A model generated the notes under the pieces. It saw nothing but the letters and a program-made list of their open reading frames with translations. It searched no databases and had not been told where the DNA came from. Below, in pieces: positions 52,443 to 61,159 of a DNA stretch of 64,000 nt; position 1 is the stretch's first letter; every line of letters begins with the position of its first letter. Position numbers and translations under genes: made by a program. The stretch covers positions 1-64,000 of the forward strand of contig JAMPHZ010000009.1 of NCBI GenBank assembly GCA_023663145.1, in the 5' to 3' direction. This DNA is from Odoribacter sp. (GTDB lineage Bacteria; Bacteroidota; Bacteroidia; Bacteroidales; Muribaculaceae).

Positions 52443-53116
52443 CTTAATTTTTTGTTTATGGTGTTTTCAACTTCCTGAAATGTTTGTCGTGTAGAATTTA
52501 TTCCGGTACTTACACCGGCGAGGCTACGGCTGATAGTCCCGTTGACCATCTGTAGAAGCTGCGCAGCCTCTACTGAATCAGATACAATTATTACCCGGGA
52601 TTCTTTGGCCGGCTTTGTTTTTGCATAATGCGTTGCCTGAGATGAAGAAGGCCTTGGAGTCTCCATGGCAAGCATTTTCTCTGGTTTGGCAGGTTTTATG
52701 GTGTCAACTCTAAGTAGTGTGTCGGGATTACATATGAATGCCGAAATGAGACCTCCGACTTCTTCGGTGGCATCGATGTTTGGATTTCCGGTTTGTTTTG
52801 GCTTGAAAATAATTGCAGTAGCGGCTAACAGCATTAGTAAGGTAATGGATGCGGCTATCCGCCATGCATGTGACAAGAGGTGTTTCTTTTTACCGGAAGT
52901 GGCCATGATTATTCTGCGTTCAAGATCTTTTGGAGGCAGTGATGCCTGGGACATGGCCACAAACATACGGCGGTCGGCCTCAAGATCCGGCTCAACGCAT
53001 TTGTGGGTAAGGAAGTAGCGTGTCAACGCGGCTTCCTGAGAGGGAGTGCTGTCCCCGCTGTAGTATAGCTCAAGCAACTGCCTGATTTGCTGTGGTGTGA
53101 GGTTTGCGGAAGTCAT
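52439..53116 (-). CDS. Anti-sigma-like single-pass membrane protein (second module)
   Basis: A 225-residue protein. The cytosolic N-terminal part (about 1-80, QIRQLLELYYSGDSTPSQEAALTRYF and later PPKDLERRIIM) is the type seen in Bacteroidetes anti-sigma factors. One membrane segment lies at about 84-105 (WRIAASITLLMLLAATAIIF), and the periplasmic tail of about 120 residues is Pro/Lys/Ser-rich with VRIIVSDSVEAAQLL-like sequence near its end. There is no FecR domain. It overlaps both neighbours by four bases, so sigma, anti-sigma-like protein and DUF4252 protein are translationally coupled. Confidence 0.65.
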   Translation of the reverse strand: MTSANLTPQQIRQLLELYYSGDSTPSQEAALTRYFLTHKCVEPDLEADRRMFVAMSQASLPPKDLERRIIMATSGKKKHLLSHAWRIAASITLLMLLAATAIIFKPKQTGNPNIDATEEVGGLISAFICNPDTLLRVDTIKPAKPEKMLAMETPRPSSSQATHYAKTKPAKESRVIIVSDSVEAAQLLQMVNGTISRSLAGVSTGINSTRQTFQEVENTINKKLR

Positions 53117-53595
53117 GTTGAAAGTTTGGTATATAGTTCTTTTATTTTGCGTCTGCCGCGGCTTAGTAACTGTCGCACGTTGTCGGCTGTCAGTCCTGTT
53201 ATCATAGCTATTTCTGCTGGTGAATGTCCGTCAAATGCATTCAGTTCAATTACTCGCTGCTGTGTAGGTGGTAGTGATGCCAATATATTATTGATGACGG
53301 CAATGCCGTCGGGGTCGGGAGGTGGTGCGGTAGAAGCGGTGTCGTATGCTTCATCCAATGTGAATTCATCAGGTTGGCGGCGCAACCAGTCGATCGCAGT
53401 ATTCCGCAAAGTAGCTATCGCGAATCCTTTGGGGGAACTTGCAGAATCGAGGCGTGCCCGGTTATTCCAAAGCTTGACCATTGTCTCCTGCACTATATCA
53501 GCTGCCACATCGCGGTTGCGGGTAAGACTCACAGCCACTGCGAAAAGCTCCCGATAGAGCGGTACTACGGTAAGTTGGAATGTTTTTGAATCCAT
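53113..53595 (-). CDS. ECF-type RNA polymerase sigma factor (second module)
   Basis: A 160-residue sigma-70 family protein. Region 2 has LYRELFAVAVSLTRNRDVAADIVQETMVKLW and GFAIATLRNTAIDWLR in separate helices; region 4 has LPPTQQRVIELNAFDGHSPAEIA and the helix MITGLTADNVRQLLSRGRRKIKELY in parts. The start was set at ATG 53595; the frame extends to a TTG at 53664 but runs through the terminator hairpin of the upstream peptidase gene. Two tandem copies of an 11-base unit lie on the start codon. Overlaps the next gene by four bases. Confidence 0.9.
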   Translation of the reverse strand: MDSKTFQLTVVPLYRELFAVAVSLTRNRDVAADIVQETMVKLWNNRARLDSASSPKGFAIATLRNTAIDWLRRQPDEFTLDEAYDTASTAPPPDPDGIAVINNILASLPPTQQRVIELNAFDGHSPAEIAMITGLTADNVRQLLSRGRRKIKELYTKLST

Positions 53596-53612
53596 ATATA
53601 ATCCATATATAA
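53591..53612. repeat. Tandem 11-base repeat at the second ECF sigma start
   Basis: TCCATATATAA occurs twice in a row. On the minus strand each copy contains ATG; the two ATGs are 11 bases apart and so in different frames. Only the downstream one opens the sigma gene. Confidence 0.85.
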
Positions 53613-53622
53613 TGTATACGGA

Positions 53623-53658
53623 AAATGCAGGTGATTTGTGACACAACCACCTGCATTT
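53623..53658 (-). terminator. Terminator of the gmk-nadD-DUF5063-M18 unit
   Basis: An 11-base perfect stem (AAATGCAGGTG/CACCTGCATTT) with a 14-base loop, 13 bases after the M18 peptidase stop on the minus strand. Confidence 0.75.
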
Positions 53659-53670
53659 TTTCAAAATATC

Positions 53671-54969
53671 CTACCTGTAGAAGGTTGACAGCACAGTAAT
53701 CATGCCGGCGTGATCGCTCAAGGAGGCCGTCTCACGCACCGAGTGCATTGCCCAAATAGCCGCGCCTACATCGACGCCACGAAGCGGGATCTGTGAGGTG
53801 AGAATATTCCCGAGGGTGGAACCGCCTGCACTGTCGCTATGATTCACGAAGTATTGATAATGAACTCCGGCTTTTTCGCATAGTGAGGCAAATACTGCTG
53901 CCGAATCGGCGTCCGTCATATATTTGCAGTTAGCGTTGATTTTGATTACCGGACCTCCGCCAAGGGTCGGATGATTTGTCGGATCATGCTTCTCCGGATA
54001 ATTAGGATGTATCCCATGCGCATCATCAGCCGAAATCATGAATGAACGGTCAATGGCCCGCATATAGTCTTCTTCGCTACCGCCCATAACCGTGACAATG
54101 CGTCTCAGTATATAGTCTAACATCGGTGAGGCTGCTCCTTGCTTTGTACCAGAACCGGTTTCTTCATTGTCAAAGATTGCCATAACGCGAGTCATCGGGC
54201 TTATCGCCGGTGCAGTATCGATCAAGGCGGTAAGCGCCGCGTGAACCATTGACAGATCATCAATGCGTCCGCTTGTTATAAATTCGCCTCCGAGACCCAC
54301 TACAGATGCGCGGGTAGTGTCGAATAGTGACAGGTCGTAGTCAAGAATCCTTTCAGACGATATTCCAAGTTTCTCGGCAACAATACGTTTTACGAGACCC
54401 TTTACCTGTTGTGGCTGGGACACATGCCCCAGAACCGGTAACATGTCTTTTTGTCTGCTTAACGGATTACCTTCATTGACCGCTCGGTTGAAATGAATTG
54501 CCAGATGCGGTATGGTGAGAAGATGACGGTCAAACTTTACGAGACAATGTTGGGGGTGTAAGGGGTCGTCGCTTCGTAATATTACGCGCCCGGCCAATGA
54601 CAAGGGCCTGTCAAACCATGTATAAAGGATCGGGCCACCGTAAACTTCGGTATTTAATTTAACAATATTTCCCTCGCACAATATTTCGCAATCGGGTTTA
54701 ATTCTGAACCCTGGGGAGTCGCTGTGTGCCGAGACGATTTTGAAACCGTCGTTGACCTCGCCGTGTCCGGCTATAAAAGCGAATATTGCTGAATCGTTTT
54801 TAGTTACGTAATAACGACCTCCAGGTGTTATCTGCCATTTATCCGCCATTTTGAGCTGTTTGAATCCTGTGGCATCAAGATGACGTTTGATTGTATTTAT
54901 GGCCCAGAAGTTTACCGGCGATTCATCAAGAAAAGCTGCAAGGTCGCGATAGTTATTGTAAGCTGTCAT
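53671..54969 (-). CDS. M18-family aminopeptidase (aspartyl aminopeptidase-like)
   Basis: A 432-residue cytosolic zinc aminopeptidase that removes acidic N-terminal residues in known relatives. Signatures are VSAHSDSPGFRIKP (metal ligand His-x-Asp), FDNEETGSGTKQGA, SADDAHGIHPNYPEKHDPTNHP and the late NHSDSAGGSTLGN, all typical of DAP/ApeB. Start chosen at ATG 54969 (MTAYNNYRDLAAFLDESPVNF), which aligns with the usual start of the family; ATGs at 54981 and 54999 are possible but lie further inside the upstream gene. Last gene of the gmk unit. Confidence 0.94.
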   Translation of the reverse strand: MTAYNNYRDLAAFLDESPVNFWAINTIKRHLDATGFKQLKMADKWQITPGGRYYVTKNDSAIFAFIAGHGEVNDGFKIVSAHSDSPGFRIKPDCEILCEGNIVKLNTEVYGGPILYTWFDRPLSLAGRVILRSDDPLHPQHCLVKFDRHLLTIPHLAIHFNRAVNEGNPLSRQKDMLPVLGHVSQPQQVKGLVKRIVAEKLGISSERILDYDLSLFDTTRASVVGLGGEFITSGRIDDLSMVHAALTALIDTAPAISPMTRVMAIFDNEETGSGTKQGAASPMLDYILRRIVTVMGGSEEDYMRAIDRSFMISADDAHGIHPNYPEKHDPTNHPTLGGGPVIKINANCKYMTDADSAAVFASLCEKAGVHYQYFVNHSDSAGGSTLGNILTSQIPLRGVDVGAAIWAMHSVRETASLSDHAGMITVLSTFYR

Positions 54970-55450
54970 AATATAATGCATTGAGAGGGCGCATAACATT
55001 ACATAATGTTTGGCTCCATGTGTAGGTGAAATCGTCTTTTATTGCCGCTATTGCGCTTTCAACAAGATCATCTGGCGCATCGCGCACCGTTTCAAGAAAA
55101 TTATAGAATACCTGAAACAGATCAGCCAGATTCTCAGATATGGATACCGCGATCGGCGTGTCACTGTACTTCATGTCATGTTCGAATGTCTCAAGGTAAG
55201 TATCGTTTTCGCCGAAAATAAATTCGAGGTTTCTACGCACCTGGTCATATGTATCTTCTTCAAGAGCGGAATCAATGTATCCCTCATCTATTGCACCATC
55301 TATCTGTAAGTCGCGTGCCGTGATGTATATTCGTGGCAGCAATGAGAGCATCACCGACGTGAGATCTTGCGGCTCAGTCTGTCGGCATGATTCGATTGCT
55401 GAACAATATTCATTGCACAGTGCTATGAATGCCAAAGTATTGTTTGTCAT
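54953..55450 (-). CDS. DUF5063 domain-containing protein
   Basis: A 165-residue acidic, all-helical cytosolic protein without signal peptide. The motif pattern NTLAFIALCNEYCSAIES, LLPRIYITA, an acidic EEDTYDQVRRNLEFIFGEND and DLFQVFYNFLETVRDA matches DUF5063, a family of unknown function in Bacteroidetes that is often next to nadD and gmk. It overlaps nadD by one base and the M18 gene by 17, so it is made as part of the same unit. Confidence 0.85.
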   Translation of the reverse strand: MTNNTLAFIALCNEYCSAIESCRQTEPQDLTSVMLSLLPRIYITARDLQIDGAIDEGYIDSALEEDTYDQVRRNLEFIFGENDTYLETFEHDMKYSDTPIAVSISENLADLFQVFYNFLETVRDAPDDLVESAIAAIKDDFTYTWSQTLCNVMRPLNALYYDSLQ

Positions 55451-56037
55451 CAGCGATATAATTTATGGTCGATTATATATTTATATACTCCGGCCGGCAG
55501 GAAATACTCCATGTCACGACCGCGTGATACAGCACTACGGATCATTGTGCTTGATATATCAAGGAGCGGCGCCTGTGCCACTGCCATGCCGTCGATATGT
55601 GTATCTCCAATGGGATATCCGGGGCGAGGATATACAATGACACCATATTCATCAAGAATACGCTGCCCCTCGCGCCAACGGTTGAATATGGCCCAATTAT
55701 CGCTTCCGACGATCAGCTTGAACTGCTTGCCGGGATACATATCACGCAGCGTATCAAGTGTGCGTATGGTGTAAGAGGGGGTAGGTAGCGTCAGTTCCAG
55801 ATCGCACACATCAATTAATTCCGCACCTTTTAGTGCAATATTCAGCATTGTAAGGCGTTTGGTGTCAGGAATAAGTGTGGTGGCGTCTTTCAGCGGGTTA
55901 CGTGGCGATAGTGTCAGCCATACTTTGTCTACATAGCCCCACTGGGCGAGGTAGCTCGCCAATATCATATGCCCGACATGAACGGGGTTGAAAGACCCGC
56001 CGAGTATGCCTATGACCTCTTTTTTTGATTCCGTCAT
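55450..56037 (-). CDS. nadD: Nicotinate-nucleotide adenylyltransferase
   Basis: A 195-residue enzyme of NAD synthesis that joins nicotinate mononucleotide and ATP to make deamido-NAD. It has the nucleotidyltransferase start GILGGSFNPVHVGHMI (with the H-x-G-H type motif), VWLTLSPRNPLKD, KLIVGSDNW and the C-terminal ISSTMIRSAVSRGRD (ISSTxxR motif). Length is usual. It overlaps gmk by four bases and the DUF5063 gene by one. Confidence 0.96.
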   Translation of the reverse strand: MTESKKEVIGILGGSFNPVHVGHMILASYLAQWGYVDKVWLTLSPRNPLKDATTLIPDTKRLTMLNIALKGAELIDVCDLELTLPTPSYTIRTLDTLRDMYPGKQFKLIVGSDNWAIFNRWREGQRILDEYGVIVYPRPGYPIGDTHIDGMAVAQAPLLDISSTMIRSAVSRGRDMEYFLPAGVYKYIIDHKLYR

Positions 56038-56603
56038 TTTAGGAAATTTTGGAAAATATCAATGGTTTCGGACACAGCTTTATCGAGTTTGTCATTTACT
56101 ACCACTTTGTCAAATTGTGGGGCGAATGATATCTCAAACTCGGCTCTGGCAATTCGGGTGTCAATAACCTCAGGAGTCTCGGTTCCTCTGTTTTCAAGAC
56201 GGGCACGTAGCTCGTCAATGCTTGGCGGTTGAATAAATAATGTGAGACTACGGTCTCCATATTCTTTTTTTACATTGATGGCCCCTTTTACATCTATGTC
56301 GAGCAGTACGTTATGACCATCGTTGATCAATCTGTTAATTTCGCTGCGCAGTGTGCCGTAAAAGCGGCCTGGGTATACCTCTTCCCATTCAACAAAGTCA
56401 CCGCGTTCAACAGCATTGATGAATTGCTCGGTAGATAGGAAGCGGTAGTGTACTCCGTCTTCTTCACCCTGGCGTGGTGAACGGTTGGTTGCTGAAACTG
56501 AAAAGCCGAGATCAAAACTCTCGGTGTCAAGAATCTGGTTGATTATTGTAGATTTCCCACAGCCTGAAGGAGCTGATATGATAATAAGTTTGCCTTTGTT
56601 CAT
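56034..56603 (-). CDS. gmk: Guanylate kinase
   Basis: A 189-residue enzyme that phosphorylates GMP to GDP. The P-loop is SAPSGCGKST near residues 9-18; GMP-binding segments are SVSATNRSPRQGEEDGVHY and EWEEVYPGRFYGT, and the lid region follows LFIQPPSIDELRARLENRGTE in parts. Length is usual. First gene of gmk-nadD-DUF5063-M18. A TAAATTTG box (56626-56633, minus strand) lies 22 bases upstream without a clear -33 partner. Confidence 0.97.
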   Translation of the reverse strand: MNKGKLIIISAPSGCGKSTIINQILDTESFDLGFSVSATNRSPRQGEEDGVHYRFLSTEQFINAVERGDFVEWEEVYPGRFYGTLRSEINRLINDGHNVLLDIDVKGAINVKKEYGDRSLTLFIQPPSIDELRARLENRGTETPEVIDTRIARAEFEISFAPQFDKVVVNDKLDKAVSETIDIFQNFLK

Positions 56604-56709
56604 GGTCGCTTATGTAGTTTTGCAGCAAATTTAGCATTTTATTTTCTTTTTTTCGGTAGATTTATGCAAAAAAGTATACTATTATGTCTTCAGTTGCGTT
56701 TAAATACCA

Positions 56710-57297
56710 ATGGAAGAATTTATTGAAATAGAAGAGCATCCTTGGGAACCGTTTATTCCGCAGGACGCGCGTGTGCTCATCATGGGGACATTTCCTCCAC
56801 AGTCAAAGAGGTGGTCCATGGACTTTTACTATCCTAACCGGACAAATGATTTCTGGCCGGTAATGGGTCTTATATTTTACGGGAACCGCGATGCACTGCT
56901 ACTTCCGTCGCGTAAAGGCTTTGATCTGGATAAGATAAAGGATATGTTGAGTGAGAGAGGTATCGCATTAAATGATACGGGGCGGAAGATTCGCCGGCTG
57001 CGGGGAAATGCTTCGGATAAATATCTGCAAATAATTGAGCCTGTGCCGTTGTACGATTTGCTTGATCGGATGCCATTATGTCATTGTGTTGCCACCACCG
57101 GTGAGAAAGCAGCTGGTGTGGTAGCTGAAATAACTTCTACACCGGTTCCTTCTATGGGTGAAAAGGTCGTTGCCAATGTTGGACTTGAAATATGGCGTAT
57201 GCCTTCTACATCCCGGGCCTATCCTCTTGCCCTTGAGAAGAAAGCTGAGATTTATGAGCGTATGTTTGTTGAACTTGGGATAAAGCAAAGGACATAA
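56710..57297 (+). CDS. Uracil-DNA-glycosylase-fold protein
   Basis: A 195-residue protein. The N-terminal strand and loop ARVLIMGTFPPQSKRW followed by FYYPNRTNDFWPVMG is the UDG superfamily arrangement (motif A loop, then an aromatic/Asn-rich loop), closest in look to the Mug and family 6 groups. The C-terminal part has GLEIWRMPSTSRAYPL, comparable to the S-T/N motif B loop. It probably removes damaged bases such as uracil or hypoxanthine; the exact specificity cannot be read. A single gene with no clear sigma-ABfr promoter. Confidence 0.75.
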   Translation: MEEFIEIEEHPWEPFIPQDARVLIMGTFPPQSKRWSMDFYYPNRTNDFWPVMGLIFYGNRDALLLPSRKGFDLDKIKDMLSERGIALNDTGRKIRRLRGNASDKYLQIIEPVPLYDLLDRMPLCHCVATTGEKAAGVVAEITSTPVPSMGEKVVANVGLEIWRMPSTSRAYPLALEKKAEIYERMFVELGIKQRT

Positions 57298-57323
57298 GTC
57301 TCTGCTATGATATTAAAGAGAAA

Positions 57324-57353
57324 GCCCTTGCATCAGTTTGGTGAAGCAAGGGC
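57324..57353. terminator. Terminator between the UDG-fold gene and efp
   Basis: An eight-base stem GCCCTTGC/GCAAGGGC with a 14-base loop between convergent genes. Confidence 0.7.
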
Positions 57354-57375
57354 GTTTATACTTTAGATATTAAAA

Positions 57376-57936
57376 TTATACCCGGCGGAGATATGAACCG
57401 TCGCGGGTGTCGATTTCGATTGAATCACCATCGTTTACGAAGAGAGGCACTCTCACTTCAGCGCCTGTTTCCACTGTAGCCGGTTTGAGGGTATTGGTTG
57501 CGGTATCACCCTTGATGCCGGGCTCGGTGTAAGTGATTTTGAGGACAGTCTTAATTGGCATTTCTGCGAATAGCACTGTTTCTGTAGATGCATCGCTTAC
57601 TACTTCCACTGTGTCACCTTCTTTCATGAAGGCAGCACCGGTAACAAGCTCCTTGTTGATGGGTATCTGCTCGAAAGTTTCATTATTCATAAAGATGTCA
57701 TCACCGCCATCTGCATAGAGATATTGATAGGGGCGACGTTCAACACGCACGTCTTCAAGCTTTTCACCGATATTGAAACGGCGTTCAAGCACGCGGCCGT
57801 CAACCACGTCTTTGAGTTTGGTGCGCATGAAAGTATTGCCTTTGCCGGGCTTCACGTGGAGAAACTCCACGCAGAAATAGAGACGGCCATCCATGCGGAT
57901 GCAAGTGCCGTTCTTGATGTCTTGTGCGTTAATCAT
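57376..57936 (-). CDS. efp: Elongation factor P
   Basis: A 186-residue protein that rescues ribosomes stalled at polyproline. Three beta-barrel domains. The domain I loop is [12 protein letters not shown], with Lys32 at the position modified in E. coli (Lys34); no epmA/epmB gene is in this window, so modification is unknown. The C-terminal [20 protein letters not shown] signature is intact (here [17 protein letters not shown]). A single gene with a textbook promoter. Confidence 0.97.
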   Translation of the reverse strand: MINAQDIKNGTCIRMDGRLYFCVEFLHVKPGKGNTFMRTKLKDVVDGRVLERRFNIGEKLEDVRVERRPYQYLYADGGDDIFMNNETFEQIPINKELVTGAAFMKEGDTVEVVSDASTETVLFAEMPIKTVLKITYTEPGIKGDTATNTLKPATVETGAEVRVPLFVNDGDSIEIDTRDGSYLRRV

Positions 57937-57961
57937 ATCTGTGATTTCGTGAAATTTTCGG

Positions 57962-57993
57962 CAAAGTTATGAATTTTTGCTTTTTCTGCCAAA
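57962..57993 (-). promoter_or_regulatory. sigma-ABfr promoter of efp
   Basis: TTTG (57990-57993), 20-base spacer and TAACTTTG (57962-57969) on the minus strand: exact consensus, 25 bases before the start codon. Confidence 0.75.
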
Positions 57994-58090
57994 TATCTGC
58001 AATTTTTTCCTTTACTTTGCGCCAACTTTTGCGATTTGAACAATGTTATAAGATAAAGATTTAACCGTAACTCTTTAAAGTCACTCCGTT

Positions 58091-58702
58091 ATGAAAGAGC
58101 TTGAAACCACATTTTTCAATCTTTCCACCGTGAAGCTTCCGGTGCACGCCGGCGATTTGCTTGTGGCTCAGCCTTTTCTTGATGACGACTGGTTTGAAAG
58201 GGCTGTAATTTCGATAATCGACTACGACAAGATTGATGGTGCGACGGCAGTTGTGCTCAATAACGACATGGGATATACACTTGATGAAGTGCTTTCAGGG
58301 ATAGGAGATGCCGGAAAGAATGTGAAGGTATATTGCGGAGGACCCTTAAGCCGTGACCGGTTGTATTTTATTCACACTCTTGGACCGGAGATCATTCCCA
58401 ATGCCCGCGAGTATGGCCCCGGACTTTACATAGGTGGAGATTTCACACATGCTGTCGCATATGTGAATGATGGGTACCCGTGCGATGGGCTTATCAGATT
58501 CTTTGTAGGTTACACAGGATGGTCAGTCGGGCAACTTGAACAGGAGATAGATGAGGATACATGGGCAGTTCTTCCAATAGGCAATGAGTCATCAAGATTT
58601 ATTGTAGGTTCAGGTGATGCTGTGTGGCATCGCGCAGTTAAAGAAATGGGTGATGAATACAGGTCATGGAGTCTCATACCTCGCGATATACAATCAAATT
58701 GA
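58091..58702 (+). CDS. YqgE/AlgH family protein
   Basis: A 203-residue protein of the YqgE/AlgH (DUF179) family. Typical segments are AGDLLVAQPFLDDDWFERAVISI (in parts), ATAVVLNNDMGYTLDEVL, VYCGGPLSRDRLYFIHTLG and the C-terminal FFVGYTGWSVGQLEQEI. AlgH was first named as an alginate regulator in Pseudomonas, but the biochemical role is not settled. A TTACTTTG box is at 58012-58019. A strong terminator follows. Confidence 0.95.
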   Translation: MKELETTFFNLSTVKLPVHAGDLLVAQPFLDDDWFERAVISIIDYDKIDGATAVVLNNDMGYTLDEVLSGIGDAGKNVKVYCGGPLSRDRLYFIHTLGPEIIPNAREYGPGLYIGGDFTHAVAYVNDGYPCDGLIRFFVGYTGWSVGQLEQEIDEDTWAVLPIGNESSRFIVGSGDAVWHRAVKEMGDEYRSWSLIPRDIQSN

Positions 58703-58710
58703 CATAATAT

Positions 58711-58746
58711 GGGCCGGCTTCATGTAGAACCGGCCCTGATTTTTTA
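58711..58746 (+). terminator. Terminator of the YqgE gene
   Basis: A seven-base perfect stem GGGCCGG/CCGGCCC with a 12-base loop, then TGATTTTTT. Confidence 0.85.
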
Positions 58747-58748
58747 TT

Positions 58749-58934
58749 TCAATAATAAATTTCACTTATTTCCAACGCTTTTACTTGCGCTGTTGAATGT
58801 GATTTTGTCTCACTCACTTCCCATTCACCAAAGAATGGATGTTTCTTTACCGCATTTTCGCCACCCGGGCGAGAGATAATGTGGGAGTAGGGGAAATACA
58901 AAGGCATGCTTGAACAAATTATGGTTAACAACAT
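58749..58934 (-). CDS. Possible small exported protein (61 residues), unknown
   Basis: From ATG 58934 to a TAA at 58749-58751 on the minus strand. It starts with a hydrophobic stretch (MLLTIICSSMPLYFPY) like a signal peptide and continues with the polar segment HPFFGEWEVSETKSH. The stop lies just beyond a GC-rich hairpin that could end it. There is no recognised family or promoter, so it may be a chance frame or a decayed gene. Confidence 0.3.
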   Translation of the reverse strand: MLLTIICSSMPLYFPYSHIISRPGGENAVKKHPFFGEWEVSETKSHSTAQVKALEISEIYY

Positions 58935-58946
58935 GATAACAGACAA

Positions 58947-59284
58947 CCCGGAGTATTTGTTCAGTCGTTATTTAAAATTTATTGCCGTAACGCAGAAAAT
59001 GTAGAAACCTGGAGTGATTTCATTGTTAATATTGATAAGCATTTGAAAAATCGGATTTAGGTATTGTAGCATGCGATACAAAAAACATACAAGATAAAGA
59101 CACATCCTGGATAATGTCGGGGATATAAAAATATTTTCTGTCGACTATTTATTTTTTTGATAGCTCTATATTGCCTTTAATCAGAATATTTTATTAACTT
59201 TGTCGTGAAAAACCACATTTATATATGTGTCCTTCCTTTTTAGATTGAATTTCTAAATCTTAAATCACAGATAACTACCAAGTT
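58947..59284. other. Intergenic region upstream of mutA
   Basis: 338 AT-rich bases. Only the mutA promoter (59170-59202) and its leader of about 75 bases are supported. I see no cobalamin-riboswitch features and no other gene. Confidence 0.6.
59170..59202 (+). promoter_or_regulatory. sigma-ABfr-type promoter of mutA-mutB
   Basis: ATTG (59170-59173), 21-base spacer and TAACTTTG (59195-59202), about 82 bases before the mutA ATG. Confidence 0.6.
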
Positions 59285-61141
59285 ATGGCAGAAAAAACAG
59301 AAAAATTGTTCGACCAGTTTCCCGGTATAAGCTATGAAGAATGGCGTGCCAAGGTTGAAGCCGACCTCAAAGGTGCAGACTTTAACAAAAAACTGGTTTG
59401 GCGCACTAACGAAGGCTTTAATGTAGAGCCTATTTATCGCGCCGAAGACATTGCAGACTTTAAAACAACTGACTCGCTGCCCGGTGAATTCCCTTATATT
59501 CGTGGAACACGCACCGACAATGATTGGCTCACCCGTCAGGAAATCACGGGCAAAGATCCCGCTGAAGCCAATGCAGTTGCACTTGATGTAATCACTAAAG
59601 GCGTGAATTCGCTTGGCTTCAAAGTTTCTGATCCTACGGAAGAGGCAATAGAGTCTCTCATAAAGGGTATTGACCTTTCATCAGTAGAAATCAACTTTAC
59701 CTGCTGCCCTTCCAAAGCTCACGCGTTAGTTAAAGCCCTTGTAGAGGTCGTGAAAAAGCACGGCGCGGAAAAAACTTTCAAGGGTTCCGTTGACTACAAT
59801 CCGCTCCGTCCCGCTTTCCGCCATGGAAAGAGTATTGATATAAAGGGTGTAGCTGCTACTGCGGCCCAAATGATTGCTGATGTAAAGGATGTTCCGGGTA
59901 TCAAGATTCTTGCTGTTGACAGTGACATGCTGTCAAATGCCGGAGCATATATTTTCCAGGAACTCGGATATGCATTGGCTTGGGGTGCAGATTGGCTTAC
60001 AATTCTTACTGACGCAGGCCTCTCCGCCGACGATATTGCATCACGAATCAAGTTCAATATGGGAGTTTCTTCAAACTACTTTATGGAGCTTGCCAAATTC
60101 CGTGCTGCCCGCATGCTTTGGGCACAGATTGTTGAACAGTACAAGCCCGCTTCGACTGATTCGGCCAAGATGCATGTACATGCCACAACATCGCGGTTCA
60201 ATCAAACAATTTTTGATGCCCACGTAAACCTGCTGCGTAGCCAGACGGAAACAATGTCGGCCGCTCTTGCCGGTGTTGATTCAATTACAACCACACCGTT
60301 TGATGTCCCCTACCAAGATCCCGATGCTTTCTCTGAGCGTATAGCACGTAATCAGCAGTTCCTTTTAAAAGAGGAATCGCATCTTGACAAAGTGATTGAT
60401 CCTGCAGGTGGTAGCTACTATGTAGAAACACTTACAGTTTCAATTGCCAAGGAGGCTTGGAAGCTGTTCCTTGCCACTGAGTCGGAAGGTGGATTTTTTG
60501 CACTCGCCGACCAAGGAAAAATACAAGAGGCCGTAAATGTCTCATGCGAGAAACGTCATAATGATGTAGCGCGTCGTAAGGAAATTTTACTTGGAACAAA
60601 TCAGTATCCCAATATAAACGAAAAAGCTGCCGATAAGATACAGACAAACGGATGCGCCTGTTCGTGTGACTGCGCTGATGGCTCTGCCACCGGAAATAAA
60701 TTATTGAACAAGCGTGCGGCTACAGATTTCGAAGAACTTCGCCTGGCTACTGAAGCAGCAGCCAAACGCCCCAAAGTGTTCATGCTTACAATAGGTAATC
60801 TTGCAATGCGCCTTGCACGTGCACAGTTCTCCACAAATTTCTTTGGCTGTGCAGGATACGAGATTATAGATAACCTCGGATTTGATACCGTGGAGCAGGG
60901 CATCGATGCAGCGCTTGCCAAGGAGGCTGATGTCATTGTTCTCTGTTCAAGTGACGACGAATATGCGACTCTCGCACCTGAAGCATTCAAATATCTTGAT
61001 GGCCGCGCTGAATTTGTAGTCGCTGGTGCGCCTGCATGTGCCGAGGAGCTGAAGGCCGCCGGTATAAATGACTTTGTTCATGTTCGTTGCAATGTGCTTG
61101 AAACACTGCGCGACTTCAACGCCCGTCTTCTTAATAAATAA
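59285..61141 (+). CDS. mutA: Methylmalonyl-CoA mutase small subunit
   Basis: A 618-residue partner of MutB in the B12-dependent conversion between succinyl-CoA and methylmalonyl-CoA, used in propionate formation. It has the TIM-barrel region (YEEWRAKVEADLKG at the start; later [16 protein letters not shown] and DPAGGSYYVETLT) and a C-terminal B12-binding-like fold that lacks the D-x-H-x-x-G cobalamin motif, as expected for the small subunit. Unusual is a Cys cluster, C-A-C-S-C-D-C, at residues 457-463 in the linker between the two domains. Eighteen bases upstream of mutB. Confidence 0.95.
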   Translation: MAEKTEKLFDQFPGISYEEWRAKVEADLKGADFNKKLVWRTNEGFNVEPIYRAEDIADFKTTDSLPGEFPYIRGTRTDNDWLTRQEITGKDPAEANAVALDVITKGVNSLGFKVSDPTEEAIESLIKGIDLSSVEINFTCCPSKAHALVKALVEVVKKHGAEKTFKGSVDYNPLRPAFRHGKSIDIKGVAATAAQMIADVKDVPGIKILAVDSDMLSNAGAYIFQELGYALAWGADWLTILTDAGLSADDIASRIKFNMGVSSNYFMELAKFRAARMLWAQIVEQYKPASTDSAKMHVHATTSRFNQTIFDAHVNLLRSQTETMSAALAGVDSITTTPFDVPYQDPDAFSERIARNQQFLLKEESHLDKVIDPAGGSYYVETLTVSIAKEAWKLFLATESEGGFFALADQGKIQEAVNVSCEKRHNDVARRKEILLGTNQYPNINEKAADKIQTNGCACSCDCADGSATGNKLLNKRAATDFEELRLATEAAAKRPKVFMLTIGNLAMRLARAQFSTNFFGCAGYEIIDNLGFDTVEQGIDAALAKEADVIVLCSSDDEYATLAPEAFKYLDGRAEFVVAGAPACAEELKAAGINDFVHVRCNVLETLRDFNARLLNK

Positions 61142-61159
61142 CCAGGTTACTTAAAAGTT

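Noticed and set aside
58947..59284. Cobalamin riboswitch before the B12-dependent mutase genes
   Set aside because: The leader after the promoter is only about 80 bases and lacks B12-box features.
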